A stretch of DNA of 64,000 bases from an uncultured Agathobacter sp. (GTDB taxonomy: Bacteria; Bacillota; Clostridia; Lachnospirales; Lachnospiraceae). The stretch's first letter is position 1. Each line of letters begins with the position of its first letter. Where the stretch lies: NCBI GenBank assembly GCA_934359755.1, contig CAKRLV010000002.1:62001-126000 (forward strand), written 5' to 3'. Positions 1-7,609 of the stretch are shown piece after piece. The translations under genes and the position numbers were made by a program. The notes below the pieces were generated by a model. The model made no database searches. It was not told the origin of the DNA and saw only the letters and a program-made list of their open reading frames with translations.

Positions 1-743
1 CATTTTTGGAATGTATCAAGTACAAGTTCTTTATAATCCTCATAGCTGTCAAGCTTTATTTCCTTAGCACTGCATAATGGATTCCAATAGGTTATCTTAA
101 TATTTTTATGGTATGCCAGCCTGACATATTCTCCTGGCTCCACTCTTTTAATCTGGGCTATCGGTGTGTTCACTGCATCCAATGTAACCCGAAGATCATG
201 TGTATCAATAAACTGCGAAAACCATTCCGGACTATAGTCACAGAATTTAATATATCTTACTGCTTTCACAATAGGCTTATATAAAGTTGAAAAAATAATA
301 AAATCCTCATAATTATAATAATATACTGATCGATTACCTACCATGTCAGCCGCTAGAATACATTCATTGCTTACCAGATCATATTTTGCAAAAGCATATG
401 CCCCCCGCATACTTCTTAATGCATCATTCAAATCGAGCTGCACAAGGTCAAACATGATTTCTCCGTCCGGCTTGTCTTTATCCTCTTTAGAATTAATCAA
501 TTCATCCCTATTATCAAGAATTACATCAGCTACCATCGTTGTAAAATTTACCTTATATGGAAATTTCTCAATTTTAGATTCATTATTTACAAACTGAACT
601 CCACATGCCATATAACTATTGATTCCAGTACATTCCTGTATTGTATCTATTTTCTTGGTAAGATACTCTTCCTTGATTATCTCTACTAGTTCTTGTTTGA
701 TTTTCTTTCCACTAGTATCTATTATTCCCCAGATTGCTGACAT
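1..743 (-). CDS. Asparagine-synthetase-like lasso cyclase homologue (second copy), partial
   Basis: Only the N-terminal part (about 247 codons) is inside the window; the gene runs off the left edge. It starts MSAIWGIID, closely like the complete cyclase homologue at 2500-4449, and the visible part matches the N-terminal glutaminase-like domain of class II asparagine synthetases (motifs around LDNRDEL and ISRSxYYY-like segments). The nucleophilic Cys2 of true glutaminases is missing (Met-Ser instead), as is usual for lasso peptide C proteins, which use ATP to activate an Asp/Glu side chain for macrolactam closure. Its ATG overlaps the stop of the upstream membrane-protein gene (TAATG), so translation is probably coupled. 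The catalytic synthetase half cannot be checked here. Confidence 0.75.
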   Translation of the reverse strand, partial: MSAIWGIIDTSGKKIKQELVEIIKEEYLTKKIDTIQECTGINSYMACGVQFVNNESKIEKFPYKVNFTTMVADVILDNRDELINSKEDKDKPDGEIMFDLVQLDLNDALRSMRGAYAFAKYDLVSNECILAADMVGNRSVYYYNYEDFIIFSTLYKPIVKAVRYIKFCDYSPEWFSQFIDTHDLRVTLDAVNTPIAQIKRVEPGEYVRLAYHKNIKITYWNPLCSAKEIKLDSYEDYKELVLDTFQK

Positions 744-1234
744 TACTTCTTCTCCTTTTCCAAATCAAGCACCGTTCTTATAAGTCCTAATGCACAGATA
801 AGTGCCACGCCTATCTTAATTCCATAACAAATCTTATAATGAGTTGCAACCATCCTGCAAAAATAAATATTAATATACAATGCAAACGCAAATATCGCAG
901 CTATCACAAGCAAATTAATCGTCCTGTTTGAAATCATATCTATGACAACATACTCTGCAAATGCAATTCCGCCTGCATAAAGAATGCTTCCGATTCCCTT
1001 GCCTGCATGTGCATCCACGTAAATCTGCTGTGTTATATTTGAACTTATAACAAAAATAATTGCACCAAGCACTACAAGACTTATGCACATTATAAATCTA
1101 TTTATTTTCTTTCCAGATAAAACTTTAATACCCATAACTATAATAAAAGCTATAGTTCCTGATAGTACTGCATATATATCATACATATGCGAATTTGAAT
1201 ATTTCGTAATTCCTCTCATAATTAAATCTAACAT
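743..1234 (-). CDS. Small multi-pass membrane protein of unknown function in the RiPP locus
   Basis: This 163-residue, strongly hydrophobic protein has four or five predicted membrane spans (roughly residues 20-36, 47-65, 82-98, 108-126 and 138-156) and a charged C-terminus ending in DLEKEKK. I do not recognise its family. Its start overlaps the end of the kinase gene and its stop overlaps the start of the second cyclase gene, so it belongs to the same transcript. The position between a peptide kinase and a cyclase is compatible with a role in export, immunity or anchoring of the modifying complex, but nothing in the sequence decides between these. Confidence 0.75.
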   Translation of the reverse strand: MLDLIMRGITKYSNSHMYDIYAVLSGTIAFIIVMGIKVLSGKKINRFIMCISLVVLGAIIFVISSNITQQIYVDAHAGKGIGSILYAGGIAFAEYVVIDMISNRTINLLVIAAIFAFALYINIYFCRMVATHYKICYGIKIGVALICALGLIRTVLDLEKEKK

Positions 1235-2148
1235 ATCTTTTCTTCTTTCATATTAAACTGTCTTAATTTCTGTTCTATTAATTCAAGCTGCATCTGCGCA
1301 GTATTCTGCCCATAAGGTCTTGTAACAACAAGGATTCTTATCTTGCTTGCCACATCTAAGCACAGCTTTATCACCTGCGGATTATTCTCTTTAAAAAGGA
1401 TTGCTCTTCGTAAAAAAAGATTATCAACTATATATTGTAGCTTCTCAAATCCCACCGCCTCTTCAATAGTAACCTGACATTCCTCATCTCCTACTAAAAT
1501 CACAATAAGCGTAGCAACTGCCGCCCCTTGTGTACTATATTTTCCATCCCATTTCACAAGGTACTTATCCTTATCCTCATCTATATAAATCAAATCATCT
1601 GTATTCAGATTCCGCCTGTCAACCACATCCCGACACAATTTCTGATATGGAAAACACGGATATGCCATAACAGGACTTCCTTCACCATCCACAAGTGTGA
1701 TATCATCCGCCATAAACTCATATCCAGCCGACAGAAACTGTGAAGTCAGTGTTGATTTGCCTGCACCGCTGACGCCTGATATGATAAACGCCTGCTCGTC
1801 CCTCCTGATGCAGCTGCCATGTATTGCCAGTTTATTCTGCTGCAAAAAGAGCATAGACAAACCATATCCCAAAATATATGTACGCAGATACTGCTCATTG
1901 ATATCCTGATATGGCTCGTAATATATGTATTTACCGTCTCTTACTACACATCTCAGAGTCTTATTATGAAACCAGCTCTCGTCTGTTCCAACCAGAGTAT
2001 AACTTTCTTTCATCAATTCAACAATATCTGCGTCTGTATTCCTCCTGTATATATAAATATCAGCCTCCTGTGTCGTCTCGTCTGGCACAAGCTGCATAAA
2101 CTCTATATCAGATTCTATCTTTCTTCCATATATTCTATAGTAGTACAT
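1228..2148 (-). CDS. HPr-kinase-like RiPP precursor kinase (lasso peptide kinase family)
   Basis: The protein has 306 residues from the preferred ATG, which follows an AGAGGG ribosome site by 7 bases; the open frame extends further upstream but without support, and the paralogue at 4601 begins at the same place (MYYY). The Walker A loop GVSGAGKST is at residues 125-133, followed by the paired acidic residues of MADDITLV (148-149) as in HPr kinase/phosphorylase. Relatives in paeninodin-type lasso clusters phosphorylate the C-terminal Ser of the precursor; both precursors here end in Leu-Ser, which fits. It lies directly downstream of precursor 1, separated by a terminator-like hairpin. The carbohydrate-control HPr kinase itself is unlikely given the neighbours. 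Confidence 0.82.
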   Translation of the reverse strand: MYYYRIYGRKIESDIEFMQLVPDETTQEADIYIYRRNTDADIVELMKESYTLVGTDESWFHNKTLRCVVRDGKYIYYEPYQDINEQYLRTYILGYGLSMLFLQQNKLAIHGSCIRRDEQAFIISGVSGAGKSTLTSQFLSAGYEFMADDITLVDGEGSPVMAYPCFPYQKLCRDVVDRRNLNTDDLIYIDEDKDKYLVKWDGKYSTQGAAVATLIVILVGDEECQVTIEEAVGFEKLQYIVDNLFLRRAILFKENNPQVIKLCLDVASKIRILVVTRPYGQNTAQMQLELIEQKLRQFNMKEEKIC

Positions 2149-2195
2149 ATATAATCCCTCTCTGTTCCTTGGAATATTATACCAGAAGAACAATC

Positions 2196-2231
2196 AAAAA
2201 AATAGAACCCTAAGCAAATTGCTTAAGGCTC
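2196..2231 (-). terminator. Hairpin with U-tract between precursor 1 and the kinase
   Basis: Reading the minus strand, arms GAGCCTTAAGC and GCTTAGGGTTC (with G-U/mismatch pairs) enclose a short AATT loop at 2205-2231, followed by a T-rich tract at 2196-2202. It lies 12 bases after the precursor 1 stop. It would end most transcripts after the precursor and let a minority read into the kinase and the genes beyond, a common way to make more substrate than enzyme. Confidence 0.65.
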
Positions 2232-2242
2232 TTATTCTCCTT

Positions 2243-2425
2243 CTAGCTAAGAGGCTGTGATGGATTCTGTGAATTGTCATCATCAACACATGGCTTCTTC
2301 CACTCAAGATGTCCCGAAATCTGTCCATCTCCGATATATCCGCCATCTCTTGAATTACCAAACCAATTGTGTGCAGTCTCACTAATGTTCAGTTCTGTAA
2401 TCTCTGGTCTGTTCCAAGCCTTCAT
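2243..2425 (-). CDS. RiPP precursor peptide 1, lasso-like (paeninodin-type leader)
   Basis: This 60-residue peptide has a strong GGAGG ribosome site 7-8 bases before the ATG. The leader shows Trp4-x-x-Pro7-x-Ile9-x-x-Leu12 and Thr17, the pattern of Firmicutes lasso leaders (Pro to penultimate Thr distance of 10). If cleavage is one residue after Thr17, the core starts at His19 and Asp27 is position 9, a permitted macrolactam acceptor. The predicted core of about 42 residues is long for a lasso peptide and contains DGGYIGDG, one Cys, an Asp triplet and a C-terminal Leu-Ser that could be phosphorylated. It sits between the cyclase and kinase genes and probably has its own promoter. His as ring residue 1 is unusual, so the exact core is an inference. 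Confidence 0.75.
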   Translation of the reverse strand: MKAWNRPEITELNISETAHNWFGNSRDGGYIGDGQISGHLEWKKPCVDDDNSQNPSQPLS

Positions 2426-2475
2426 AATAATACCTCCATTATTCTATATAAGTAATAAAAAACAGCTATATATAC

Positions 2476-2503
2476 ATATTACACAATTTTAATATAAAAT
2501 CAA
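2476..2503 (-). promoter_or_regulatory. Possible promoter of RiPP precursor 1
   Basis: On the minus strand a TTGATT box (2503-2498) is followed after 16 bases by TAATAT (2481-2476), about 50 bases before the precursor 1 start. The -35 box overlaps the end of the cyclase gene. The match to sigma-A consensus is fair, but the region is AT-rich, so chance matches are easy. Confidence 0.4.
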
Positions 2504-4449
2504 CTTTTCTTACACAATTGATAGAATTTAGAAACGCAGTAAATATACATAAGCTGATCTATAGCAGCTTCATCCTTCAAATCCAGCTCTTTTTGATTGT
2601 CTGACAGGAAACTGTTTATTTTTTCAAAGTCGAAATATTCACATAACCTTTTGTCTGACTCAACTGCTTGCATCTGTTTATTTATATCAACCACCAGCCG
2701 CTTCCAGTCTCGTCTCAGACGAGTGTAGCAATCAGCATTCTGCACTCCATATCTCATCCAGTTATTTAAAATTTCATTCGGTATCTCCCTGGTGAAGCTA
2801 CTCCGTATAAGCCATCTTGGAACACCATTGTATGCAAAATATCTGTATGGCATATGATAACAAAAACTTATCATCCGAATATCCGCAGTAGGATCACGAA
2901 GAGCAATTCCATATTTAAGTCCCATCTTAGTCTCAAATTCACCAAGATATGTATACAACGCCTGATGCTTAATAAACCTTTTATATTCACTCTCAATTGT
3001 TGGTATGTTATCTACATATGTGATGTCATTATCTACAAACCGAATCTCTAACGGATAATCATTCATGATATTCTGTGATATAAACCTGTTATCTATTTCA
3101 TACTCAAATTTTCTTTTTCCAGCTATAGATAAGACCTTTTTTGTATGTCTAAAATACCTGATACACCCCTTAAGTGCAGCTTTTCTACTTTCCTTTACAG
3201 TCTTACAATATGAATTAAGATATCTTAAAAAAGTAATATATTTCTTCTTTATATACAAATCGCACAGGACATCGTCTATGTATCCATGTGAAACTGTTGA
3301 ATTTCCATTCTGCCCTGTCAGAACAATTTTGCATCCATGTTTATGTGCCTTTTCATATATCTCACACAGATTAGGAAAATTAACATAGGCTTTAATCGGA
3401 ATCTCCATAATCTCGAGCACCTTATTCATATCATCGATACAGCACTTTCCATTATTGTTTACAAAATGCCCTTTCATGTTTGGATATTTATCAAGAATCT
3501 TTTGAACATCAACTGTCTCATCTAATATTTTATTGCCTTTATTTTTCATTTTATTTTCAGGCACATAGGTATACGAAAAAAGCTTCTTTGACTTTTTATC
3601 CAGTATCTGCGCCGCCAATATGCTTGTTGTCGCAGAATCGAGCCCGCTGCTCATAGATGATGCAACTTCCCCGCTTGTATATACTGCATCTTTTACACAT
3701 TCTGCATATAGCTTCTTAAATGTATCTGACACCACATCTGCATTTGTATAATCATTGCAGATTATATATTTGTCGATGTCAAAATATTCTCTTTCTTCTA
3801 CTGATTCCCTTGTCACCACAAGATAGGTTCCCGGATTTAGCTTATATATTCCTTTATGCGGAGTCTCGTCTGATGTTATATTCGGCATAAGGCCTGGTGC
3901 CACTAGAAAATCCTTGATGTAATTTGAATTAAATGGTATATCTTTATAAAATTCAGTAATCGGTCTAATAAGCGTAGAAAAACATATCCCGCCATCTGTA
4001 CCTCTATAATAATATAGACAGCGTGAAGATATCGGATCTGATATGAGATACAATGTATCATCGTTCTTGTCATAAATTGCAATTGCATACATTCCTCTTA
4101 TTTTTGTGAGGAAATTTATTTTTTCTTTCAGGTATAATTCATATAAAAGCCTGCCATCAGGCACAATATCCCCTTGGGAATATCCAAGCTCCTGTTTTAT
4201 TTCTTCTCTGTTGTCAATAATACAGTCTGCTTCAAAAATAATAGCATTTTTATCTTCCGCTATTGGCATATTTTCATTTACAGATTCTCTTATAATCTCC
4301 TGTATTCCACAGCCAAAATATATCTTCCTGTCATAATATTCATATATATGATCCAGCTTACAGTTTGTCTCATATAAAACTCTCATGTTCCTACATCCTG
4401 ACTGATCTATTTCCGTATCAAATGATATATTTCCCCAGATTGCTGACAT
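2500..4449 (-). CDS. Asparagine-synthetase-family lasso peptide cyclase (C protein)
   Basis: The 649-residue protein has the two-domain build of class II asparagine synthetase: an N-terminal glutaminase-like domain (about 1-215) without the nucleophilic Cys, and an ATP-pyrophosphatase synthetase domain with the loop SSGLDS at about 267-272. In lasso biosynthesis this enzyme adenylates the Asp/Glu at core position 7-9 and joins it to the new N-terminus after leader removal. Precursor 1 lies 75 bases downstream, with the kinase beyond it. An ordinary AsnB is less likely because the catalytic Cys is replaced and the neighbours are RiPP genes. A 150-base divergent gap separates it from the kinase-nucleotidyltransferase gene on the other strand. 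Confidence 0.85.
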   Translation of the reverse strand: MSAIWGNISFDTEIDQSGCRNMRVLYETNCKLDHIYEYYDRKIYFGCGIQEIIRESVNENMPIAEDKNAIIFEADCIIDNREEIKQELGYSQGDIVPDGRLLYELYLKEKINFLTKIRGMYAIAIYDKNDDTLYLISDPISSRCLYYYRGTDGGICFSTLIRPITEFYKDIPFNSNYIKDFLVAPGLMPNITSDETPHKGIYKLNPGTYLVVTRESVEEREYFDIDKYIICNDYTNADVVSDTFKKLYAECVKDAVYTSGEVASSMSSGLDSATTSILAAQILDKKSKKLFSYTYVPENKMKNKGNKILDETVDVQKILDKYPNMKGHFVNNNGKCCIDDMNKVLEIMEIPIKAYVNFPNLCEIYEKAHKHGCKIVLTGQNGNSTVSHGYIDDVLCDLYIKKKYITFLRYLNSYCKTVKESRKAALKGCIRYFRHTKKVLSIAGKRKFEYEIDNRFISQNIMNDYPLEIRFVDNDITYVDNIPTIESEYKRFIKHQALYTYLGEFETKMGLKYGIALRDPTADIRMISFCYHMPYRYFAYNGVPRWLIRSSFTREIPNEILNNWMRYGVQNADCYTRLRRDWKRLVVDINKQMQAVESDKRLCEYFDFEKINSFLSDNQKELDLKDEAAIDQLMYIYCVSKFYQLCKKS

Positions 4450-4600
4450 AATGGCCTCCTATCTATATGATTACAATATAATTATATATAATTTGGACTA
4501 TTTACACTATACATTTTTTTATTTAGAATATATTTAGTTACTGTTCAGACGTAACTGTATTTATTGTAGCCTACAACAAGCTTATTGAAGGAGAATTTAT

Positions 4601-6643
4601 ATGTACTACTATGAGGTAACTGGTTATGTTTATCGTTGCAGTGAAAAGATACCACAATTATACGAGACTGCACCAACCGATGATTTCGATGTAGAAATAT
4701 TGATTAAGAATGTCCCTGACGAGATATCCGCTGAAGTTAAAAAGATGCCAGATATTCCTTATTTCTACTGGACTTCGGATTATGTGTGGCTGCACAATAC
4801 TTATGGTCTTTTTGCCGTTTATAAATCAGGCAAAATATACTTACAGGCCTCTGATAGCGAAAACAAATTAATACTGCTTCAATTCGTGCTTGGATATGGC
4901 ATTGCCATGTACGCCCATCTGAATGGCAAAATTGCTATACACTGCGGCTGCGTATATACCCATGGCAACGGCATACTCATTACAGGGGTCAGCGGTTCTG
5001 GTAAGTCCACCCTCACCGCCGAGCTTATCTCTGATGGTGCTGTCATGCTCGCAGATGATATGATAGCTGCCGGATATGACGATACAGGTTTTCCAACCAT
5101 ATATCCAGCTTTTCCTCAGCAAAAGCTCTGCCGTGATGCCGCTATAAAAAAGGGATATAATCTTGATGATTTAATATACATAGATCCTGATAAAGACAAA
5201 TTTGCTGTCAATCGTGCTGATATCTTCTCACCGTATCCACATCAGCTCAATTTTGCATTTGAGCTGGTCTGTTATGATCCAAAGGAATACGAGAAATATG
5301 ATTCAAAAGTTCTTGTCAAGAAATTAGAAGGTTTTGATAAAGTGGATGTCTTCAAAAACCAGTTGTTTTTAGGCGAAATTTTTGCACAGATTGGATTTCC
5401 GCCGGAGCAATTTAAAATGTGTATAGATTTAGTTAATTACTGCAAAGTTTATCGTATATACCGCCCTATAGGCAAAAATACTCTGCCTGAGATTCAAAGA
5501 TTTATATATCGCCTGTGCAATGAACAAAACGAATATTATATTAATTTATTAAAAGCAGCCATTTTCAAGGAAAAAGTCTCAGATGATATAGTAAATGCAA
5601 TATCCTTACCAGAATTGTATCAGTTTGGCACACTCAATAAGATAAGTGTCCTCTGTTCATCTATTCTTGATAACTGGGAACTTGGAAATGAAACCGAGAC
5701 TGCTAACGCTAACTGGTGGAAGATTGATTCTGCCAAAACAATATTTAAGGAACACAAAAAAATACCTCTGATTAGGCAGATTCTTGAAAAAGTAGATATT
5801 GCAGATCTTCCGCTTATCTTTTTTAAAGGATATATTCTTGCAGACCTCTATCCTGACTTTACATTCAGAAATAGCGGTGATACAGATTTGTATGTTGATA
5901 AAGAAAACTACTCACATATCGTAGATATTTTTACTCAGATTGGTTACACCGAAGATAAAAAACTCGCCAAGCCTTCTGTGCATACATTTTTCTACTATGA
6001 GAATGATGATTTAATCCATAAAATTGAACTGCACACTTCATTGTACGAAGATATGACAGGCAAATGCATTGATATATTAAACAGACTTGATATGACTAAT
6101 ATGGATAACTGCATAAGACTTGACTGCTGTGGACTTAATGTACTTACGCTTTCTCATACCAATCATTTGATATATCAGATTTTCCACATGGTTAAGCACA
6201 TATGCTGCCATGGAATATCTGTGAGATATCTAGCTGATATATCACTTTTTCTAAAACGATATGAGACAGATATTGATATAAATAAATTGTGGAATACTAT
6301 GGATGAACTTGGATATCATGATTTTTGCCTTCATCTTTTATCTTTGTGTGTCAGATTCATGAATGTTGATTCCAGAGTGCTAAACAACAATCCAACAGTG
6401 TATGAGGATACCACCAAGGCATTATTAAATGATCTGGTTCATTTTGGTATGCGAAACGAAGACCCTGAACTTTCAGGCCAGTTCTTCTACTTCGAACAAT
6501 ATATAGAAGCACACTATGATGTCCAACACGAAATCCACTTTGACGGAAATACTGTTCCATATTCAGTTGTAGCTTCAAAATGGCAGAATAATATAGTACT
6601 TCAGAAAAGGATTAAGATGCTTAATGATTTGAAAATTCTTTAA
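4601..6643 (+). CDS. Fused HPr-kinase-like peptide kinase and nucleotidyltransferase
   Basis: In this 680-residue protein, residues 1 to about 310 are a full paralogue of the neighbouring kinase: same MYYY start, Walker A GVSGSGKST at 129-137, ADD at 151-153, and a matching YRPIGKN segment near 288. From about 315 on it matches the NTP_transf_5 family, with FFKGYILADLYP (407-418) and the metal-binding GDTDLYVD (426-433). In related lasso clusters separate kinase and nucleotidyltransferase genes occur, and one such pair has been linked to phosphorylation followed by further decoration of the C-terminus. Fusion suggests the phosphorylated peptide is passed on within one polypeptide. The gene reads away from the rest of the locus and ends at a two-way terminator. 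The ATG follows AAGGAG by 8 bases. Confidence 0.82.
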   Translation: MYYYEVTGYVYRCSEKIPQLYETAPTDDFDVEILIKNVPDEISAEVKKMPDIPYFYWTSDYVWLHNTYGLFAVYKSGKIYLQASDSENKLILLQFVLGYGIAMYAHLNGKIAIHCGCVYTHGNGILITGVSGSGKSTLTAELISDGAVMLADDMIAAGYDDTGFPTIYPAFPQQKLCRDAAIKKGYNLDDLIYIDPDKDKFAVNRADIFSPYPHQLNFAFELVCYDPKEYEKYDSKVLVKKLEGFDKVDVFKNQLFLGEIFAQIGFPPEQFKMCIDLVNYCKVYRIYRPIGKNTLPEIQRFIYRLCNEQNEYYINLLKAAIFKEKVSDDIVNAISLPELYQFGTLNKISVLCSSILDNWELGNETETANANWWKIDSAKTIFKEHKKIPLIRQILEKVDIADLPLIFFKGYILADLYPDFTFRNSGDTDLYVDKENYSHIVDIFTQIGYTEDKKLAKPSVHTFFYYENDDLIHKIELHTSLYEDMTGKCIDILNRLDMTNMDNCIRLDCCGLNVLTLSHTNHLIYQIFHMVKHICCHGISVRYLADISLFLKRYETDIDINKLWNTMDELGYHDFCLHLLSLCVRFMNVDSRVLNNNPTVYEDTTKALLNDLVHFGMRNEDPELSGQFFYFEQYIEAHYDVQHEIHFDGNTVPYSVVASKWQNNIVLQKRIKMLNDLKIL

Positions 6644-6656
6644 TACTTTTGATATT

Positions 6657-6692
6657 AAAATAGGAACTATTCCAATGAATAGTTCCTATTTT
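6657..6692. terminator. Two-way terminator between converging genes
   Basis: A 16-base perfect stem (AAAATAGGAACTATTC and its complement) with a CAAT loop carries A/T tracts on both sides. It serves both the plus-strand kinase fusion, which stops at 6643, and the minus-strand precursor 2, which stops at 6694. Confidence 0.9.
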
Positions 6693-6693
6693 A

Positions 6694-6900
6694 TTAGCTA
6701 AGTCTCTCTGTTGAATCATCTGGACCTTCTGGTGTAGTTGGATGAAACTCTTCTGGACTCTGACAATGTCCGCCATGTCCGCCATATCCTGGTCTTCCTG
6801 GTCTTCCTGGTCTCCACCAAAAACATGTCTGCATGCTTGTCGTAGATGTTGATGAAATTGTCAAATCCTGTATATCAGGAGCCTTCCATTCTCTCTTCAT
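6694..6900 (-). CDS. RiPP precursor peptide 2 with lasso-type leader and non-lasso core
   Basis: This 68-residue peptide has a GGAGG ribosome site 7 bases before the ATG. The leader aligns with precursor 1: Trp5-x-x-Pro8-x-Ile10-x-x-Leu13 and Thr18, again with Pro-to-Thr distance 10, and the peptide also ends in Leu-Ser. The presumed core from residue 20 has no Asp or Glu at positions 7-9. Instead it has Cys26, two Trp, three Arg-Pro-Gly repeats (30-38), a GYGGHGGH stretch and Cys46; the first acidic residue is Glu50. Only a core starting near Gly43 would give a canonical Glu at ring position 8, but that site lacks Thr at -2. The final product class is therefore open. It stands alone between a terminator and a 254-base upstream gap. 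Confidence 0.72.
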   Translation of the reverse strand: MKREWKAPDIQDLTISSTSTTSMQTCFWWRPGRPGRPGYGGHGGHCQSPEEFHPTTPEGPDDSTERLS

Positions 6901-7154
6901 AATTTAACCTCCATATTTACTATATAATGATATTAGGATTAAAGGATATTCGATGATACCTTTGAACCCTTTAATTATATGATGTAACATATCACTTTCT
7001 ATATAATATGTCCTTAAATGTTTCAATTTTGTTAGATTTATATTAATCCAATTTATTAGTTTTATTAGATTTATTAGTTTAATAGTTTAATATGAATCAA
7101 ATTCATTAAATGCGTATTATTCAAAACAGCTGCACAGACAAGTATGTGCTTATA
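6901..7154. other. AT-rich intergenic gap upstream of precursor 2
   Basis: This 254-base gap is very AT-rich, with short direct repeats of a TTTATTAG motif near 7045-7090. On the minus strand at about 6940-6985 a small hairpin (TTAAAGG and CCTTTAA arms) starts with a stretch that resembles the left arm of the inverted-repeat element at 14379. The ribosome site of precursor 2 lies at the left end. No further gene is visible. Confidence 0.5.
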
Positions 7155-7592
7155 TCACTTATAGAACTTACTTACAACAGCATACCCATCACCATTTCCG
7201 CCAGTTACATACATCTTGCCACAGCGGAGCCACGCATGAGCTATCATCTTCTCATTCTCTAATGCACATCCGAGATACAACGTAGTGTGAATTCCTTTTT
7301 TCGAGAGCATATGCTGGGCTGTGAGCGCACGCACAAGACACTTGCTTTCCCATTTTGTTTTTGTGCATATCTTATCAACACAATAAGCCACTTTAATTGC
7401 ATACCTGTAATTCTCTTCAGACTCTTCCTCTGGTGATTCTTCACTCTCAGTCCCCCATCTTTTATGAAGTACATTAGGCTTAATCGTAAGTATCTGCACT
7501 CTATATATAGCCGATAGAGCTAGTGCCCATATACTTAATTTTTTGTGTCTGTTATATTTTATAAACCTATATAACCTTTTAAATATATCCAT
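7155..7592 (-). CDS. Lasso peptide biosynthesis B2 protein (leader peptidase)
   Basis: The 145-residue protein has the transglutaminase-like cysteine protease fold typical of B2 proteins, which cut the leader after the RRE (B1) protein delivers the precursor. Visible catalytic features are Cys85 in SKCLVRALTAQ and His119 in AHAWLRCG, followed by an Asp candidate near residue 135 in GNGDGY. The length is normal for a standalone B2 (about 130-150 residues). It follows the nucleotidyltransferase gene by 17 bases and is probably the last gene of that transcript. No B1 partner is visible in the window. Confidence 0.85.
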   Translation of the reverse strand: MDIFKRLYRFIKYNRHKKLSIWALALSAIYRVQILTIKPNVLHKRWGTESEESPEEESEENYRYAIKVAYCVDKICTKTKWESKCLVRALTAQHMLSKKGIHTTLYLGCALENEKMIAHAWLRCGKMYVTGGNGDGYAVVSKFYK

Positions 7593-7609
7593 AAATAACC
7601 CTTAGTATA

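Noticed and set aside
1228..2148. True HPr kinase/phosphorylase (HprK)
   Set aside because: The N-terminal half does not match HprK, a paralogue is fused to a nucleotidyltransferase, and all neighbours are RiPP genes.
2194..2382. Open frame of 62 codons overlapping precursor 1 on the same strand
   Set aside because: It has no ribosome site and is the shifted reading of precursor 1 and its terminator; the GGAGG and leader motif support the other frame.
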